From: an uncultured Hungatella sp.
Lineage (GTDB): Bacteria; Bacillota; Clostridia; Lachnospirales; Lachnospiraceae
Length of the DNA: 64,000 nt
Assembly: GCA_910585435.1 (NCBI GenBank)
Contig: CAJUEJ010000001.1
Coordinates: 283,575 to 347,574, forward strand
Direction: 5' to 3'
A model generated the notes under the pieces. That model worked only from the letters and a program-made list of their open reading frames with translations. It made no database searches and was not told the DNA's origin. A program made the translations under genes and the position numbers. Shown one piece after another: positions 47,145 to 55,640 of this stretch. Positions within the stretch are counted from its first letter, which is position 1. Each line of letters begins with the position of its first letter.

Positions 47145-47539
47145 TGAAATTTGAACGAGGAATAATTGTAGATGGAACATATTTTGATATCCCCATGGTA
47201 TCGCTAAAACGTCGCGCAGATTTCCTGGATAAATTCGCCGAGAGAGTAGAGACAGGCGATTTAGACAGAGAGCTTATCGGAGTATTCTATAATTTCGACC
47301 TTACAGTTGGTACAAGCAGCGATTTTGGCGATACGGATTATGACTTTTTCTGGGATTATATGACACGGCCCAAAGAGTTCTGTGATTTTTCACTTCCCAT
47401 CAAAAATGGGTATTACAATTTCCGGGGATACATATCGAGTGTTTCTGACGAGTATAAAAAGATTTTGGATAATGAGGCAGAATTTACCGGATTTACCTGT
47501 AAAATGACTGCCAAGTCGCCGGCGAGGGTACCTGAATGA
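47144..47539 (+). CDS. Distal tail (Dit)-type protein
   Basis: A 131-aa beta-rich protein (RGIIVDGTYFDIPMVSLKRR, FCDFSLPIKNGYYNFRGYIS) immediately after the tape measure, overlapping the neighbouring genes by 1-4 bases. Dit proteins join the tail tube to the tip. It is shorter than classical Dit, so likely only the core domain. Confidence 0.65.
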   Translation: MKFERGIIVDGTYFDIPMVSLKRRADFLDKFAERVETGDLDRELIGVFYNFDLTVGTSSDFGDTDYDFFWDYMTRPKEFCDFSLPIKNGYYNFRGYISSVSDEYKKILDNEAEFTGFTCKMTAKSPARVPE

Positions 47540-49260
47540 AAACAGAATTTTACGTGGAATATGCCCTGATTGATACAACTGCATTATATGATTCCATAGT
47601 AAGCACAAAGAGCAACTCTGATTTTGCGGACATAGACCTTATTAAAGATAAGATATCAGCTCCAGATTATGCAACATTAGAACACAATTTCTTTGTGCTG
47701 GATGGGAGCATGGAAGAATTTCCGGAAGAACCGGATAATCTTGTGTTTTTCTCCTCTGAACAATCAGGAGAAGACGGAACTTTTCCAAAAGAACAATCCA
47801 TAGAAATAAATTTTACGGAAAATCATACAAGCCTGGGGCTGACCCTGTATTTTCTGGATTCTTACCCGTTAGAGGTTGAAATATTTTGGTATGATTTCCT
47901 AAACATTTTGCAGTCCAGAAAAAAGTTCCGTCCGGACAGCCTTGTATATTTATGCAGAAATCAGGTAGAAGAATATGGAAAAGTAGTAATCAAATTCAAT
48001 AAAGCACTGCCATATCATTACATAAAGCTGCAGTACATTGAATATGGTACAACCATTGTCTGGGGAAGTGATACAATAAAGTCAGGGAAACTGGTAAATG
48101 ATACAGACCCAATAAGCGACAAAATTTCCATAGACAAACTTACTTTTGAATTTGTGGATGCAGAAGACGAATTTAATATCGGCAACGCAAGCGGCCTGCA
48201 CAGGCTCTTTCAAAAGCGCCAGAGAATGCTTCCATATGAAGTAGTTGATGGCGAGACAATACCGCTGGGAGTATTTTTTCTGGATGGAAACAGCACTACA
48301 AAAAATATAAGCAGGATATCAGCTATTGATTATAAGGGGATGCTTACCAACACAAACTTTATTGACGGACGTATTTATGATGGTGAACTGGCTGGTGATA
48401 TAATTGATGAAATCATGAATTCAGCAGGGGTATCAGAATACGAAGTTGACGAAGAGACCGCCAGTATTCCGCTTTATGGGACAATCAAAATACAAACTTG
48501 TTTGAAAGCCTTGAGGGAAGTTCTGTTTTCCTGCGGAAGTGTCATTAACACATCCCATAGAATCGGAATCGACATCCGAAAGGCAACCCGTACGGTTACA
48601 GACAGCATACCCAGAAGCAGAAAGTTTTCCACAACCTTATCTACAGACCACTATGTATCAGATGTTAATGTTAAATATCAGACCTGGACGCTGGACGAAA
48701 AGGTGAGCGAACTTACCAAGGGGGTTTATAGACCCGGCATACATACAGTCCAGCTAACCAGCCCGGCTGCAAATGAGACAGCCAGTGCCGGGACGGTAAT
48801 CAAAAGGATGCCTTACTATGTAATCATCAGAGTTGACGGAGACGAGCCTCAGGAAGTTGTTATTTACGGACAGAAATATTTAAAAGAAGAATTGGTGGTA
48901 CTTTCCAGCGTTGAGCATGTTAAGAGCGGAGAGGTACGAAGTACAAAAACTTTTACCGGAACGCTTTTGAATTTTGAGGCTGCGCAGAGAACAGCAGATA
49001 ATATCCTGGATTACTACCAGCTGCAGCAGATTATTAAAACAAAACATTTATCCGGAAAAGAAAAGGCCGGCGATTGGGTAGAGATTGATAACCCCTCCAG
49101 GCAGCATGGAAATTTTTTGGCAGCCATAGAGTCCGTGTCTACTGATTTAACCGGAGGATTTATCAGTACCGCAAAGTGCAGGGGATACTATAAGCTGCTG
49201 ACAGACTACTATTATGCCGGGGACGAACTGTATGCCGGGGATCATGCGGGGATTTTATAG
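47536..49260 (+). CDS. Tail tip / baseplate hub protein (Gp27-like)
   Basis: A 574-aa protein in the Tal position after Dit. The N-terminal third is beta-rich, the middle (DKISIDKLTFEFVDAEDEFN onward) resembles hub domains, and the end has ELYAGDHAGIL. The last 15 residues (YYYAGDELYAGDHAGIL) recur in altered form at the end of the next protein. Probably contacts the host surface or initiates DNA release. Confidence 0.7.
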   Translation: MKTEFYVEYALIDTTALYDSIVSTKSNSDFADIDLIKDKISAPDYATLEHNFFVLDGSMEEFPEEPDNLVFFSSEQSGEDGTFPKEQSIEINFTENHTSLGLTLYFLDSYPLEVEIFWYDFLNILQSRKKFRPDSLVYLCRNQVEEYGKVVIKFNKALPYHYIKLQYIEYGTTIVWGSDTIKSGKLVNDTDPISDKISIDKLTFEFVDAEDEFNIGNASGLHRLFQKRQRMLPYEVVDGETIPLGVFFLDGNSTTKNISRISAIDYKGMLTNTNFIDGRIYDGELAGDIIDEIMNSAGVSEYEVDEETASIPLYGTIKIQTCLKALREVLFSCGSVINTSHRIGIDIRKATRTVTDSIPRSRKFSTTLSTDHYVSDVNVKYQTWTLDEKVSELTKGVYRPGIHTVQLTSPAANETASAGTVIKRMPYYVIIRVDGDEPQEVVIYGQKYLKEELVVLSSVEHVKSGEVRSTKTFTGTLLNFEAAQRTADNILDYYQLQQIIKTKHLSGKEKAGDWVEIDNPSRQHGNFLAAIESVSTDLTGGFISTAKCRGYYKLLTDYYYAGDELYAGDHAGIL

Positions 49261-49268
49261 GAGGAAAT

Positions 49269-49751
49269 ATGGATTTACCAAAACTTGAGTTTGTCTGCGA
49301 TCGGACCGGCCGGGATGTAGATTATGTAATCGAGCTTACCCGTAAATATCAAAATGGAACAATTACAGACAACGAAAAAAAGGAGTGGATGAGGGGCCTT
49401 AAGGGTGCGCTGAATGCAAGCGATCTAAACCGTATTGAGTCTAACATAGCCTCAATATCATCCATACTGCAGGTAGAGATTGGCAGCTGTCAAAACAACT
49501 GGTCTGCACGTGACAAGCCGCATGCAGAAGACTACGAGCGAATACGAAATAATGTCAAAACAATCAGAGATGAATGGATGCAGCTGCCGGGCATCCTTCC
49601 GGTCCCGGAAAGACCACTCAATACATATCAAAAATGGAACGATATCGAAAAAATACTTTCTGACATTTTTTTGGTATACAAAAATATAATTGGCAATTTT
49701 TATTACTGCGATACCGAAGTATATGCAGGGGAAGGAATAGGTGTTTTGTAA
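49269..49751 (+). CDS. Tail/baseplate-associated protein, 160 aa
   Basis: Begins with a helical domain (DRTGRDVDYVIELTRKYQNG) followed by SQLNRIESN-like NASDLNRIESNIASISSILQ. Ends YCDTEVYAGEGIGVL, similar to the end of the hub protein. The family is found in tail regions of Lachnospiraceae phages. It overlaps the next start by one base. Confidence 0.6.
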   Translation: MDLPKLEFVCDRTGRDVDYVIELTRKYQNGTITDNEKKEWMRGLKGALNASDLNRIESNIASISSILQVEIGSCQNNWSARDKPHAEDYERIRNNVKTIRDEWMQLPGILPVPERPLNTYQKWNDIEKILSDIFLVYKNIIGNFYYCDTEVYAGEGIGVL

Positions 49752-50236
49752 TGGGATTTGTAAAAAAAACATGGCAGGACAGGGCGTCGGAATTTCCTGG
49801 ACGTAGAAAAATAACGGACGTTGTCTCAGGGGCAGTCATGACTGTTGATGTGGTACGGAACGAGGGAGAGGTAGCACAGGCCGGCGATCCTTTTTCAGCA
49901 GAAAACATGAATGGATTAGAGAAAAGGATTGATGATGCATTTATAAGCTATGACACTCCGCGAAATGTTACGATTCCGGCCGTAGGATGGACATCTACCT
50001 ACCCGTATATCAACACTGTAAGCGTAGAGGGCATAACTGCTGGGAGTAATATAAAGATACTTGGAGTATACGCCCCGCCTAATGCGAGCCTGGACAGCGT
50101 AAAAGCATGGAACAGGGCCGCCGGTATGCTTATGACAAACTCAGATGATAACGCAACCCAGGAGGGCAAAATTGTCTTTAAGGCGTATAAAAAACCTGGT
50201 GTAGATTTTACAGTCATAATACAAGGAGGTCAATAG
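49751..50236 (+). CDS. Tail protein, probable fibre adaptor, 161 aa
   Basis: The N-terminal 50 residues (WQDRASEFPGRRKITDVVSG) contain a motif common in proteins that attach receptor-binding parts to the tail. The remainder is beta-rich. GGAGG before the adhesin gene lies in its last codons. Confidence 0.6.
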   Translation: MGFVKKTWQDRASEFPGRRKITDVVSGAVMTVDVVRNEGEVAQAGDPFSAENMNGLEKRIDDAFISYDTPRNVTIPAVGWTSTYPYINTVSVEGITAGSNIKILGVYAPPNASLDSVKAWNRAAGMLMTNSDDNATQEGKIVFKAYKKPGVDFTVIIQGGQ

Positions 50237-50237
50237 T

Positions 50238-51608
50238 ATGTCTATGGTTATTGCACCAATAGGAGGAGGCGGCGGACTTGACCCTGATGCATTTACTGCT
50301 ACAGCAGCAGATGTTTTGACTGGAAAGATTGCGGGAATACGCGGAAACGACGAACCAGCATTTGGGACAATGCCAAACCAGGCAGCAAAAACTGCTTCAC
50401 TAAACTGTGGGGGCAGTTATACTATCCCGGCAGGATATCACAATGGAAATGGCAAAATAACTGCTAACAGTTTAGCTAGCCAAACAGATGCAACTGCAAT
50501 TGCCGGAAACATCTTGAAAGGAAAAACAGCTTGGGTAAAAGGCAGTAAGATAACAGGTACCATGGACGTCCAGTCAATCCTGTCTTTTAGTGCGGCCTCT
50601 ACTTCTTCATCCCAAATCACCTGTACCTGGAAGAATCCAGCGAAGGGGCCGTTTTCGGGAGTGATTATTGTTGGAAAAACAGGAAATTATCCAACGTCGA
50701 TTACAGATGGTACAAGATATTATAAGGGAAGGGGAAATAATGGCACCGCAAATGGTACATCGACACAGGTAATAAGCAGCCTTATCCCATCAACCACATA
50801 TTACTTTAGGGCGTTTAGTTACGTAACTAGAGATAATGCAGAATGGGTAAGCGGAACTACATATACTGCCTCAGCTGCCACAGCAAAAGCAGTGGGGAGC
50901 AATACATTTACATCCAGCGGTACCTTTACTGTGCCGGCGGGGGTAACTTCTATCGATATATTCTGCGTTGGAGGAGGCGCTAAAGGTTCATATATTGGAT
51001 CCAGATATAATAATGGAGGCGGAGGCGGAGGTTATACGTCAACCAAAAAAGCATATGCTGTAACTCCGGGGCAGAAGATTGCGGTTACAATCGGCGCGCA
51101 AAGCGGAACCACATCTTTTGGGGCTGTACTGTCAGCGGCTGGAGCACCGGCCACAACTGCAACAGGTGCAGTTGGAGGCAAAGGCGGTTCTGGCGGAGGG
51201 CCTGGTATTAACTCTTCGCAAACTATAATATTATACCAAAATAACGGAGGATCCAATGGAAGTGACGGCAAATCTGGATATAAAGCAGTGTCGAGCGGTG
51301 CCAGTATAGGTAGTCCAGGTAAGGGACAGGGAACAACTACCAGGGCATTTGGGGATTCCTCCGGCACTTTGTATGGAGGAGCAGGCGGCGGCGCCAGCTA
51401 TGTTGATAACGCTGCACTTAGAAGCGCTGGGGGAGCAGGCGGCGGGGGAGCAGGCGGTTACCGTATCAAATCAGGAACTTATGGTAGTGGCACAGCTGGC
51501 ACTCCAGGAACGGGCGGAGGCGGCGGAGCCAGCCGGGGGACCGAACAGGGTACGGACACCAGTGGAGCCGGCGGTAGTGGTGTCTGTCTCGTGCGCTGGG
51601 GTTATTAA
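50238..51608 (+). CDS. Tail-tip adhesin with Gly-rich C-terminal domain
   Basis: A 456-aa probable receptor-binding protein. Residues 1-110 are an attachment region (APIGGGGGLDPDAFTATAAD). Around 110-220 is an FN3-like beta domain, and from about 225 the sequence is dominated by Gly-rich loops (NNGGGGGGYTSTKKAYAVTP, GSGGGPGIN, GGAGGGGAGGYRIKSG) ending VRWGY. This architecture, with polyglycine loops, is like T4-type gp38 adhesins. The loop region is likely to vary between relatives. Confidence 0.75.
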   Translation: MSMVIAPIGGGGGLDPDAFTATAADVLTGKIAGIRGNDEPAFGTMPNQAAKTASLNCGGSYTIPAGYHNGNGKITANSLASQTDATAIAGNILKGKTAWVKGSKITGTMDVQSILSFSAASTSSSQITCTWKNPAKGPFSGVIIVGKTGNYPTSITDGTRYYKGRGNNGTANGTSTQVISSLIPSTTYYFRAFSYVTRDNAEWVSGTTYTASAATAKAVGSNTFTSSGTFTVPAGVTSIDIFCVGGGAKGSYIGSRYNNGGGGGGYTSTKKAYAVTPGQKIAVTIGAQSGTTSFGAVLSAAGAPATTATGAVGGKGGSGGGPGINSSQTIILYQNNGGSNGSDGKSGYKAVSSGASIGSPGKGQGTTTRAFGDSSGTLYGGAGGGASYVDNAALRSAGGAGGGGAGGYRIKSGTYGSGTAGTPGTGGGGGASRGTEQGTDTSGAGGSGVCLVRWGY

Positions 51609-51631
51609 AGAGAAAGGGGATACAGATAAAG

Positions 51632-52003
51632 ATGTGGTGTAATCAAGTATTTTCGGAAATAAACGAAGGCGAAGTCAAAAACATAATTGTATGCGACAAC
51701 TATGAAGCTGCTAATTATTTGGCAAGATGTACTTACGGTGATGAGGCGTTTGCAGTGGATACTACACAGTATCCGTTACGAATCGGCGATAAGTACATCG
51801 ACGGCAGGTTCTTCCGCCTGGCTGTAGAAGAGGGCGGAGAGGAAAAGGAGATATTTGCCAATCCTACAGAAAAGCAGGCTATTGATGAATTAACGATAGA
51901 TAATGAGATGCTTGTAAAATCAGTCATGAACTTGGATTACGGATTAAGTCTTCAGACTCTAGGTGTAACGGAATCGGAAATCGCATTATTAAAGGAGGGA
52001 TAG
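51632..52003 (+). CDS. Hypothetical protein after the adhesin, 123 aa
   Basis: Contains FSEINEGEVKNIIVCDNYEA, DTTQYPLRIGDKYIDGRFFR and a helical end. Typical of small proteins following tail-fibre genes in Lachnospiraceae phages. It may act in fibre assembly, which is inference. Confidence 0.55.
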   Translation: MWCNQVFSEINEGEVKNIIVCDNYEAANYLARCTYGDEAFAVDTTQYPLRIGDKYIDGRFFRLAVEEGGEEKEIFANPTEKQAIDELTIDNEMLVKSVMNLDYGLSLQTLGVTESEIALLKEG

Positions 52004-52007
52004 GGAG

Positions 52008-52178
52008 ATGACATATCAGATTTGCATTAGAATAATTGATATTGCAAAGAAAAGAGGACAAGCAACAGAAGCCTGGGCCAGCGACATGAAGACTAAGCTT
52101 GATGTGTTCCTGCTGGCTGGAAGAATCGACGATAAGGAGTACAGGGAACTTTTAGAAATGATTACATCATTTACTTAA
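52008..52178 (+). CDS. XkdX-like small protein, 56 aa
   Basis: ATG 52008 in a GGAGGGATAGGGAG context. Helical protein with TKLDVFLLAGRIDDKEYREL, the usual XkdX-type end, positioned between tail and lysis genes as in PBSX-type phages. Confidence 0.55.
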   Translation: MTYQICIRIIDIAKKRGQATEAWASDMKTKLDVFLLAGRIDDKEYRELLEMITSFT

Positions 52179-52217
52179 AAAGACGGAAAAGAAATCCTTA
52201 AAAGGAGGAGTTTTTAC

Positions 52218-53084
52218 ATGAGTATAGTAAAAGACAAGGTTACTCCTGAATTTAAGAAATGGGTAGGGTATTGCGAGAAAAACGCGCCTTCAAAAATCGG
52301 TACATATGATAATCCAGAGAGCTATAAGCATAATGCCGGAAGCAAGAATTATACAGTATTTGCGGACCTGTATAGAAAAAAGACGGGAATCAATGTACAG
52401 GGTCAGCCGTGGTGTGATTGCTTTGTTGATACTATTTTTGTGCATCTATTCGGTACTGAAAAGGCAAAGCAGATGATTGGAGGCTTCTCTGCTTATACAC
52501 CTACATCTGTCAACTATTACAAGCAGATGGAGCGATATCATAAAGATGGACCTATGGAGGGAGACCAGATATTCTTCCATAACGGGAGCCGCGTATACCA
52601 CACAGGATACGTTTACAAGGTCAGCAACGGAGTTGTGTACACGATAGAAGGAAATACCAGCTCAGATAAAATACTGGAAAATGAGGGCGGCTGTGTGGCT
52701 TATAAGCAATACCCTATCGGCTGGAAAAGTGGGAGTAAAAGGATTGATGGATACGGCCGGCCGGATTACACTCTTGTCGAAACTTACACCGAAGGTTTTA
52801 TCCAGGCAGCAGACGGTAAGCGCTGGTGGTATCAGTATAAGGATGGCTCCTATCCCTCTGCCAGCTGGGCATATCTGACAGAAAGGACCGGAGGGACATC
52901 AGGGTGGTATCTGTTTGACAAAGACGGTTATATGCTGACCGGATATCAGACAGCTCCAGACGGCCAGAGGTTCTTCCTATGCCCGGAACCAGGAATCAGC
53001 GAGGGCCAGTGCATGGTGACAAACGACCAGGGCCAGCTGAAAATAGCAAAATATGATATGAATGTCAGGAAATACATACAATGA
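52218..53084 (+). CDS. Endolysin: CHAP-like peptidase with cell-wall repeats
   Basis: A 288-aa lysin. The catalytic domain is residues 1-190 with GQPWCDCFVDTIF (Cys66 or Cys68) and RVYHTGYVYKV (His about 134), as in CHAP/NlpC-like amidases. From about 195 two choline-binding-type repeats (ADGKRWWYQYKDGSYPSASW, GWYLFDKDGYMLTGYQTAPD) would bind the wall. GGAGGAG precedes the ATG. It cleaves peptidoglycan for release. Confidence 0.85.
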   Translation: MSIVKDKVTPEFKKWVGYCEKNAPSKIGTYDNPESYKHNAGSKNYTVFADLYRKKTGINVQGQPWCDCFVDTIFVHLFGTEKAKQMIGGFSAYTPTSVNYYKQMERYHKDGPMEGDQIFFHNGSRVYHTGYVYKVSNGVVYTIEGNTSSDKILENEGGCVAYKQYPIGWKSGSKRIDGYGRPDYTLVETYTEGFIQAADGKRWWYQYKDGSYPSASWAYLTERTGGTSGWYLFDKDGYMLTGYQTAPDGQRFFLCPEPGISEGQCMVTNDQGQLKIAKYDMNVRKYIQ

Positions 53085-53136
53085 TTCAAAAAGTGTGTAT
53101 AATTAATTTCAGAGATAAGTTTCGGAGGTTCCTATT

Positions 53137-53388
53137 ATGACAAATGAGCTTATGGTTGCCATGGTTGGGCTTATTGGAAGTTTGGCTGGATCTATTATTG
53201 GTGTGATTGGCAGCGCCAAATTAATTACATATCGCATCACACAATTAGAAGAAAAAATGAAAAGCCAATGTGAAAACTGCGTTGTCATGGATGGCCGTGT
53301 GGACAGAATTGAGGAGAAACAGGCAGTAATGGAAGAAAAAATAAAGGTAGCCAACCACAGGATTGACAATTTGGAAAAGAAAGGATGA
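53137..53388 (+). CDS. XhlA-like lysis-associated membrane protein
   Basis: An 83-aa protein with one N-terminal transmembrane segment (VAMVGLIGSLAGSIIGVIGS) and a C-terminal coiled coil (DRIEEKQAVMEEKIKVANHR). Similar to hemolysin XhlA-type proteins found with holins. GGAGG upstream. It overlaps the holin gene by 4 bases. Confidence 0.65.
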   Translation: MTNELMVAMVGLIGSLAGSIIGVIGSAKLITYRITQLEEKMKSQCENCVVMDGRVDRIEEKQAVMEEKIKVANHRIDNLEKKG

Positions 53389-53624
53389 ATAATATGAAAA
53401 AGATTGACTGGGTAAGGAAACTGACAAGCAGGAAATTTTGGGCTGCGGTTGTGGGCTTTGCAACCCCACTTATGACGATGTTTAACGTGTCCGATGATAC
53501 CGCAGTGCAGGTAACAGCCCTGATTATGGCAGGCGGCACGCTGATTGCCTATATTTTAGGCGAGGGAATCACAGATATGGCAGCGTTGGAAAGCAAGACA
53601 AAAGAGAAAAAAGAAGCCTCCTGA
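53385..53624 (+). CDS. Holin
   Basis: A 79-aa small membrane protein with two hydrophobic segments (FWAAVVGFATPLMTMF, VTALIMAGGTLIAYILG) and a charged Lys/Glu C-terminus, of the phi LC3/phage holin type. It would form membrane holes that let the endolysin act. Its stop is inside a strong terminator stem. Confidence 0.8.
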   Translation: MNNMKKIDWVRKLTSRKFWAAVVGFATPLMTMFNVSDDTAVQVTALIMAGGTLIAYILGEGITDMAALESKTKEKKEAS

Positions 53625-53639
53625 TAGCAGGAGGCTTCT
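53612..53639 (+). terminator. Perfect 12-bp hairpin at the prophage end
   Basis: AGAAGCCTCCTG / CAGGAGGCTTCT with a 4-base loop, overlapping the holin stop. It lacks a long T-run but is very stable. It marks the end of the phage lysis operon, and the right prophage boundary probably lies between here and 53760. Confidence 0.8.
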
Positions 53640-53640
53640 A

Positions 53641-53759
53641 GTCTGTTCTTTGTGTCTATCAAATCATAATGTCCATAAAATGTCCATATATTTAACATGA
53701 TTCTATTACACACCCCAAAGAAATCATTTAATATCAATATATTTGATGTTTTTGAAAGA
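53641..53759. other. Probable prophage right junction, no gene
   Basis: AT-rich, with a direct repeat (ATGTCCAT-type: AATGTCCATAAAATGTCCAT). An att core may be here, but without the left end it cannot be identified. A 66-codon ORF (53697-53897) crossing the next element is not credible. Confidence 0.4.
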
Positions 53760-53796
53760 AAAGTGTCGCTTAACTGTATGTTAAGCGACACTTTTT
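53760..53796 (+). terminator. Bidirectional hairpin at the left inverted element
   Basis: AAAGTGTCGCTTAAC / GTTAAGCGACACTTT, a 15-bp perfect stem with a 5-base loop (TGTAT), and T-runs on both sides. It works as a terminator in either direction and contains the left 21-bp element of the candidate inverton. Confidence 0.85.
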
Positions 53797-53840
53797 ATAT
53801 AGACAAGTCTGAAAAAGTCCTGTATTCTGTAACGTTTTTG

Positions 53841-53869
53841 ATTATAACATCATTTCACACAGGTGTCAA
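53841..53869 (-). promoter_or_regulatory. Perfect consensus promoter, pointing away from the polysaccharide operon
   Basis: On the minus strand TTGACA (complement of 53864-53869), 17 bp, TATAAT (complement of 53841-53846). Transcription would run left into the hairpin at 53760. If the segment were inverted, the same promoter would read right and start about 100 bases before the antiterminator gene at 54036. Confidence 0.85.
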
Positions 53870-53918
53870 CTGCATCAAATTGTCATTTTATTTCTAAAAT
53901 ACGAAAAAAAATCTTAAT

Positions 53919-53947
53919 ATTATCCCAACATTTGTTATATTTTTCAA
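53919..53947 (-). promoter_or_regulatory. Second leftward promoter in the invertible segment
   Basis: On the minus strand TTGAAA (complement of 53942-53947), 17 bp, GATAAT (complement of 53919-53924). Same direction as the perfect promoter, so both flip together. No rightward match of comparable quality was found in the segment. Confidence 0.6.
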
Positions 53948-54035
53948 ATTTATGCAATAACCAAAAAATAAAAGGGTTCGCTTAACATACAGTTAAGCGT
54001 CATTTTCCGCAGGATACGTAAGAAGACAAAAGGAG

Positions 54036-54518
54036 ATGAGGAAAATCTGGTACTTACTGAAATGTCCCGAGGGTAACGAAGAGGATTATATGGAGAAGTG
54101 CCGGAAGCTGGACAGAGAGAATGGGCTGACAGAAATCGTCTGTTTTCGGTATCAGCGGCTGATGCGCTATGGAGGCGGCTGGCATATGGAGAGGAGGATG
54201 CTTCTGCCAGGATTTATTTTTCTGTATGGAAAGGAAGAAGGGGCACTAAAGAATACGGGCAGAAGAGAAAAATTTTTCCTGTATCCATGTGAGAGCCCTT
54301 ATGTGAAAGTACTGTGTTCTCATGACAATTTGATCCATATGTCCAGAGGGATTATCCGAAACGGGACAACTGTTGTGACGGAGGGGCCGCTGAAAAGCCG
54401 TGAGAATCTGATCAGAAAGATTGACAGACATAAAAGGACGGCAAAACTTGGAGTTCCATTTGGCGGAAAGACGGTAGAGATTACTGTGGGACTGGAGATA
54501 TATCAGAAAGAGACGTAA
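54036..54518 (+). CDS. NusG-like antiterminator (LoaP/UpxY type), first copy
   Basis: A 160-aa protein. An N-terminal NGN domain (IWYLLKCPEGNEEDYMEKCR onward, MLLPGFIFLYG) and a C-terminal KOW-like part (GTTVVTEGPLKSRENLIRKI, FGGKTVEITVGLEIYQ) match specialised NusG paralogs that allow readthrough of long polysaccharide operons. It is the first gene after the candidate inverton. The GGAG lies unusually close to the ATG. Confidence 0.8.
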   Translation: MRKIWYLLKCPEGNEEDYMEKCRKLDRENGLTEIVCFRYQRLMRYGGGWHMERRMLLPGFIFLYGKEEGALKNTGRREKFFLYPCESPYVKVLCSHDNLIHMSRGIIRNGTTVVTEGPLKSRENLIRKIDRHKRTAKLGVPFGGKTVEITVGLEIYQKET

Positions 54519-54725
54519 TGGGTAAGTGTAGTATAGAAGCAGGAAGGATTTTAGCAGAAAGAAGGCTGTTACAGGATTAAGAAACAGATCGCTGAAGCAT
54601 TGGCACAGGGATTTGGGGCTTATGGTCATATTGGCAGATGGAAGAATCTGCAGATAGAAATCACAGGAGAAGGTTTATGCCAGGGCTGTGGTATGGCGAA
54701 GCCTGCCCTGAAATGCGGGAGATAA
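54518..54725 (+). pseudogene. Frameshifted small-protein remnant
   Basis: From ATG 54518 a 20-codon frame ends at TAA. In the next frame, KKQIAEALAQGFGAYGHIGR continues to GEGLCQGCGMAKPALKCGR and a stop at 54725. The second part looks like real protein sequence but lacks a start. It could be a decayed regulator gene between the two antiterminator genes. Confidence 0.35.
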
Positions 54726-54780
54726 CATTGGCCGGACGCGAATGTTGTGTTTTAATAAAAAGAACTTGAGGGGGGCAGAG

Positions 54781-55293
54781 ATGTGGTATGTGATACAGAC
54801 CCTTGGAGGGAAGGAAGAGGAGACTGCCGGTATGATTCGAAGAAACATTTCCTCCTGCTATGCAAAGGAATGTTTTATTCCCAAAAGGGAGAGGTATAAA
54901 AAATTTCACGGAGTCTGGAATAAGGAAGAGGAAATCCTGTTTAGAGGATATGTATTTGTAGTTTCCGAGAAGCCGGAGGGACTGTATCGGGAACTGAAGC
55001 AGATCCCCAGGCTGACAAGGCTTTTGGGAAGAGAGGATGAATATTTTTTTGCCTTGAGCCAGGAGGAAGAAAAAATGGTCAGGGGAATAGGGGATGAAAA
55101 ACATAAAACCTCCATATCCAGGATTCAGGTGGAGGAAGGGAAGAAAATCCGGGTGCTGGAAGGGCCGCTGAAAGGCTTTACAGGGGACGTGGTGAAGGTG
55201 AACCTGCATAAGCGGGAAGTGGTTGTGAGAGTAGCGTTTATGGGGAGGCCTATGGAACTGAAGATGGGGGTTGAGATAGCAGCAACAGAATAA
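54781..55293 (+). CDS. loaP: NusG-like antiterminator LoaP, second copy
   Basis: A 170-aa protein with MWYVIQTLGGKEEETAGMIR (the NusG start), FRGYVFVVSEKPEGLYRELK, and a KOW domain (IRVLEGPLKGFTGDVVKVNL, VVVRVAFMGRPMELKMGVEI). The family is LoaP, which promotes readthrough of terminators in biosynthetic operons. The ATG is preceded by GAGGGGGGCAGAG. A terminator at 55641 precedes the first biosynthetic gene and is its likely target. Confidence 0.85.
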   Translation: MWYVIQTLGGKEEETAGMIRRNISSCYAKECFIPKRERYKKFHGVWNKEEEILFRGYVFVVSEKPEGLYRELKQIPRLTRLLGREDEYFFALSQEEEKMVRGIGDEKHKTSISRIQVEEGKKIRVLEGPLKGFTGDVVKVNLHKREVVVRVAFMGRPMELKMGVEIAATE

Positions 55294-55387
55294 AGTGTGC
55301 GGATAAAGGGAGATACAAGTGGATATAAATATATGGAACCAGGAATATATGTAGAGAGAACATGGGAGCAGAAAAAGAGGTGCAGCA

Positions 55388-55600
55388 GTGGACATAGAAA
55401 ATATGTGTCTTGAATCAGCCGCTGATAACAGAGATAATCCGGATAGTTTGTATGAAACATGTGTCTGCTGTCATAAAAGATTAAAGATACCAAGAAATCA
55501 GGAGATAGAATTCCGCTCTTTTTATATAGAAGGTGCGGGGCAGCTTTGTTATGACTGTTATCAGGAACTGTACAGGAAAAATAGTGTTCAAACGCAGTAA
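55388..55600 (+). CDS. 70-aa zinc-finger protein
   Basis: GTG 55388. CVCCHKRLKIPRN and CYDCYQELY form a small zinc site. Similar short proteins are found between loaP and the sugar transferase gene in Lachnospiraceae polysaccharide loci, as I recall. Regulatory role possible, unproven. Confidence 0.55.
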   Translation: MDIENMCLESAADNRDNPDSLYETCVCCHKRLKIPRNQEIEFRSFYIEGAGQLCYDCYQELYRKNSVQTQ

Positions 55601-55640
55601 ATTATAAATGGAAAACAGGCAGGATATTAAAAGGGAGAGG

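Larger units (their letters stand above)
53767..53999. repeat. Inverted 21-bp elements bounding a 191-bp segment (candidate inverton)
   Basis: Left element 53767-53787: arms CGCTTAAC / GTTAAGCG around TGTAT. Right element 53979-53999: the same arms around ATACA, which is the exact reverse complement of the left. Flanking bases (GAAAA-TG before the element in each outer flank) are also similar. The enclosed 53788-53978 holds two leftward promoters and no gene. No recombinase gene is visible nearby. Confidence 0.75.

Noticed and set aside
53641..53759. Assigning an exact attachment site at the prophage end
   Set aside because: The left prophage end is outside the window, so the duplicated core cannot be seen. 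The short ATGTCCAT repeats are not sufficient.
53697..53897. 66-codon plus-strand ORF between holin and antiterminator gene
   Set aside because: It runs through the perfect hairpin at 53760-53796, has no ribosome site, and its composition is that of AT-rich non-coding DNA.
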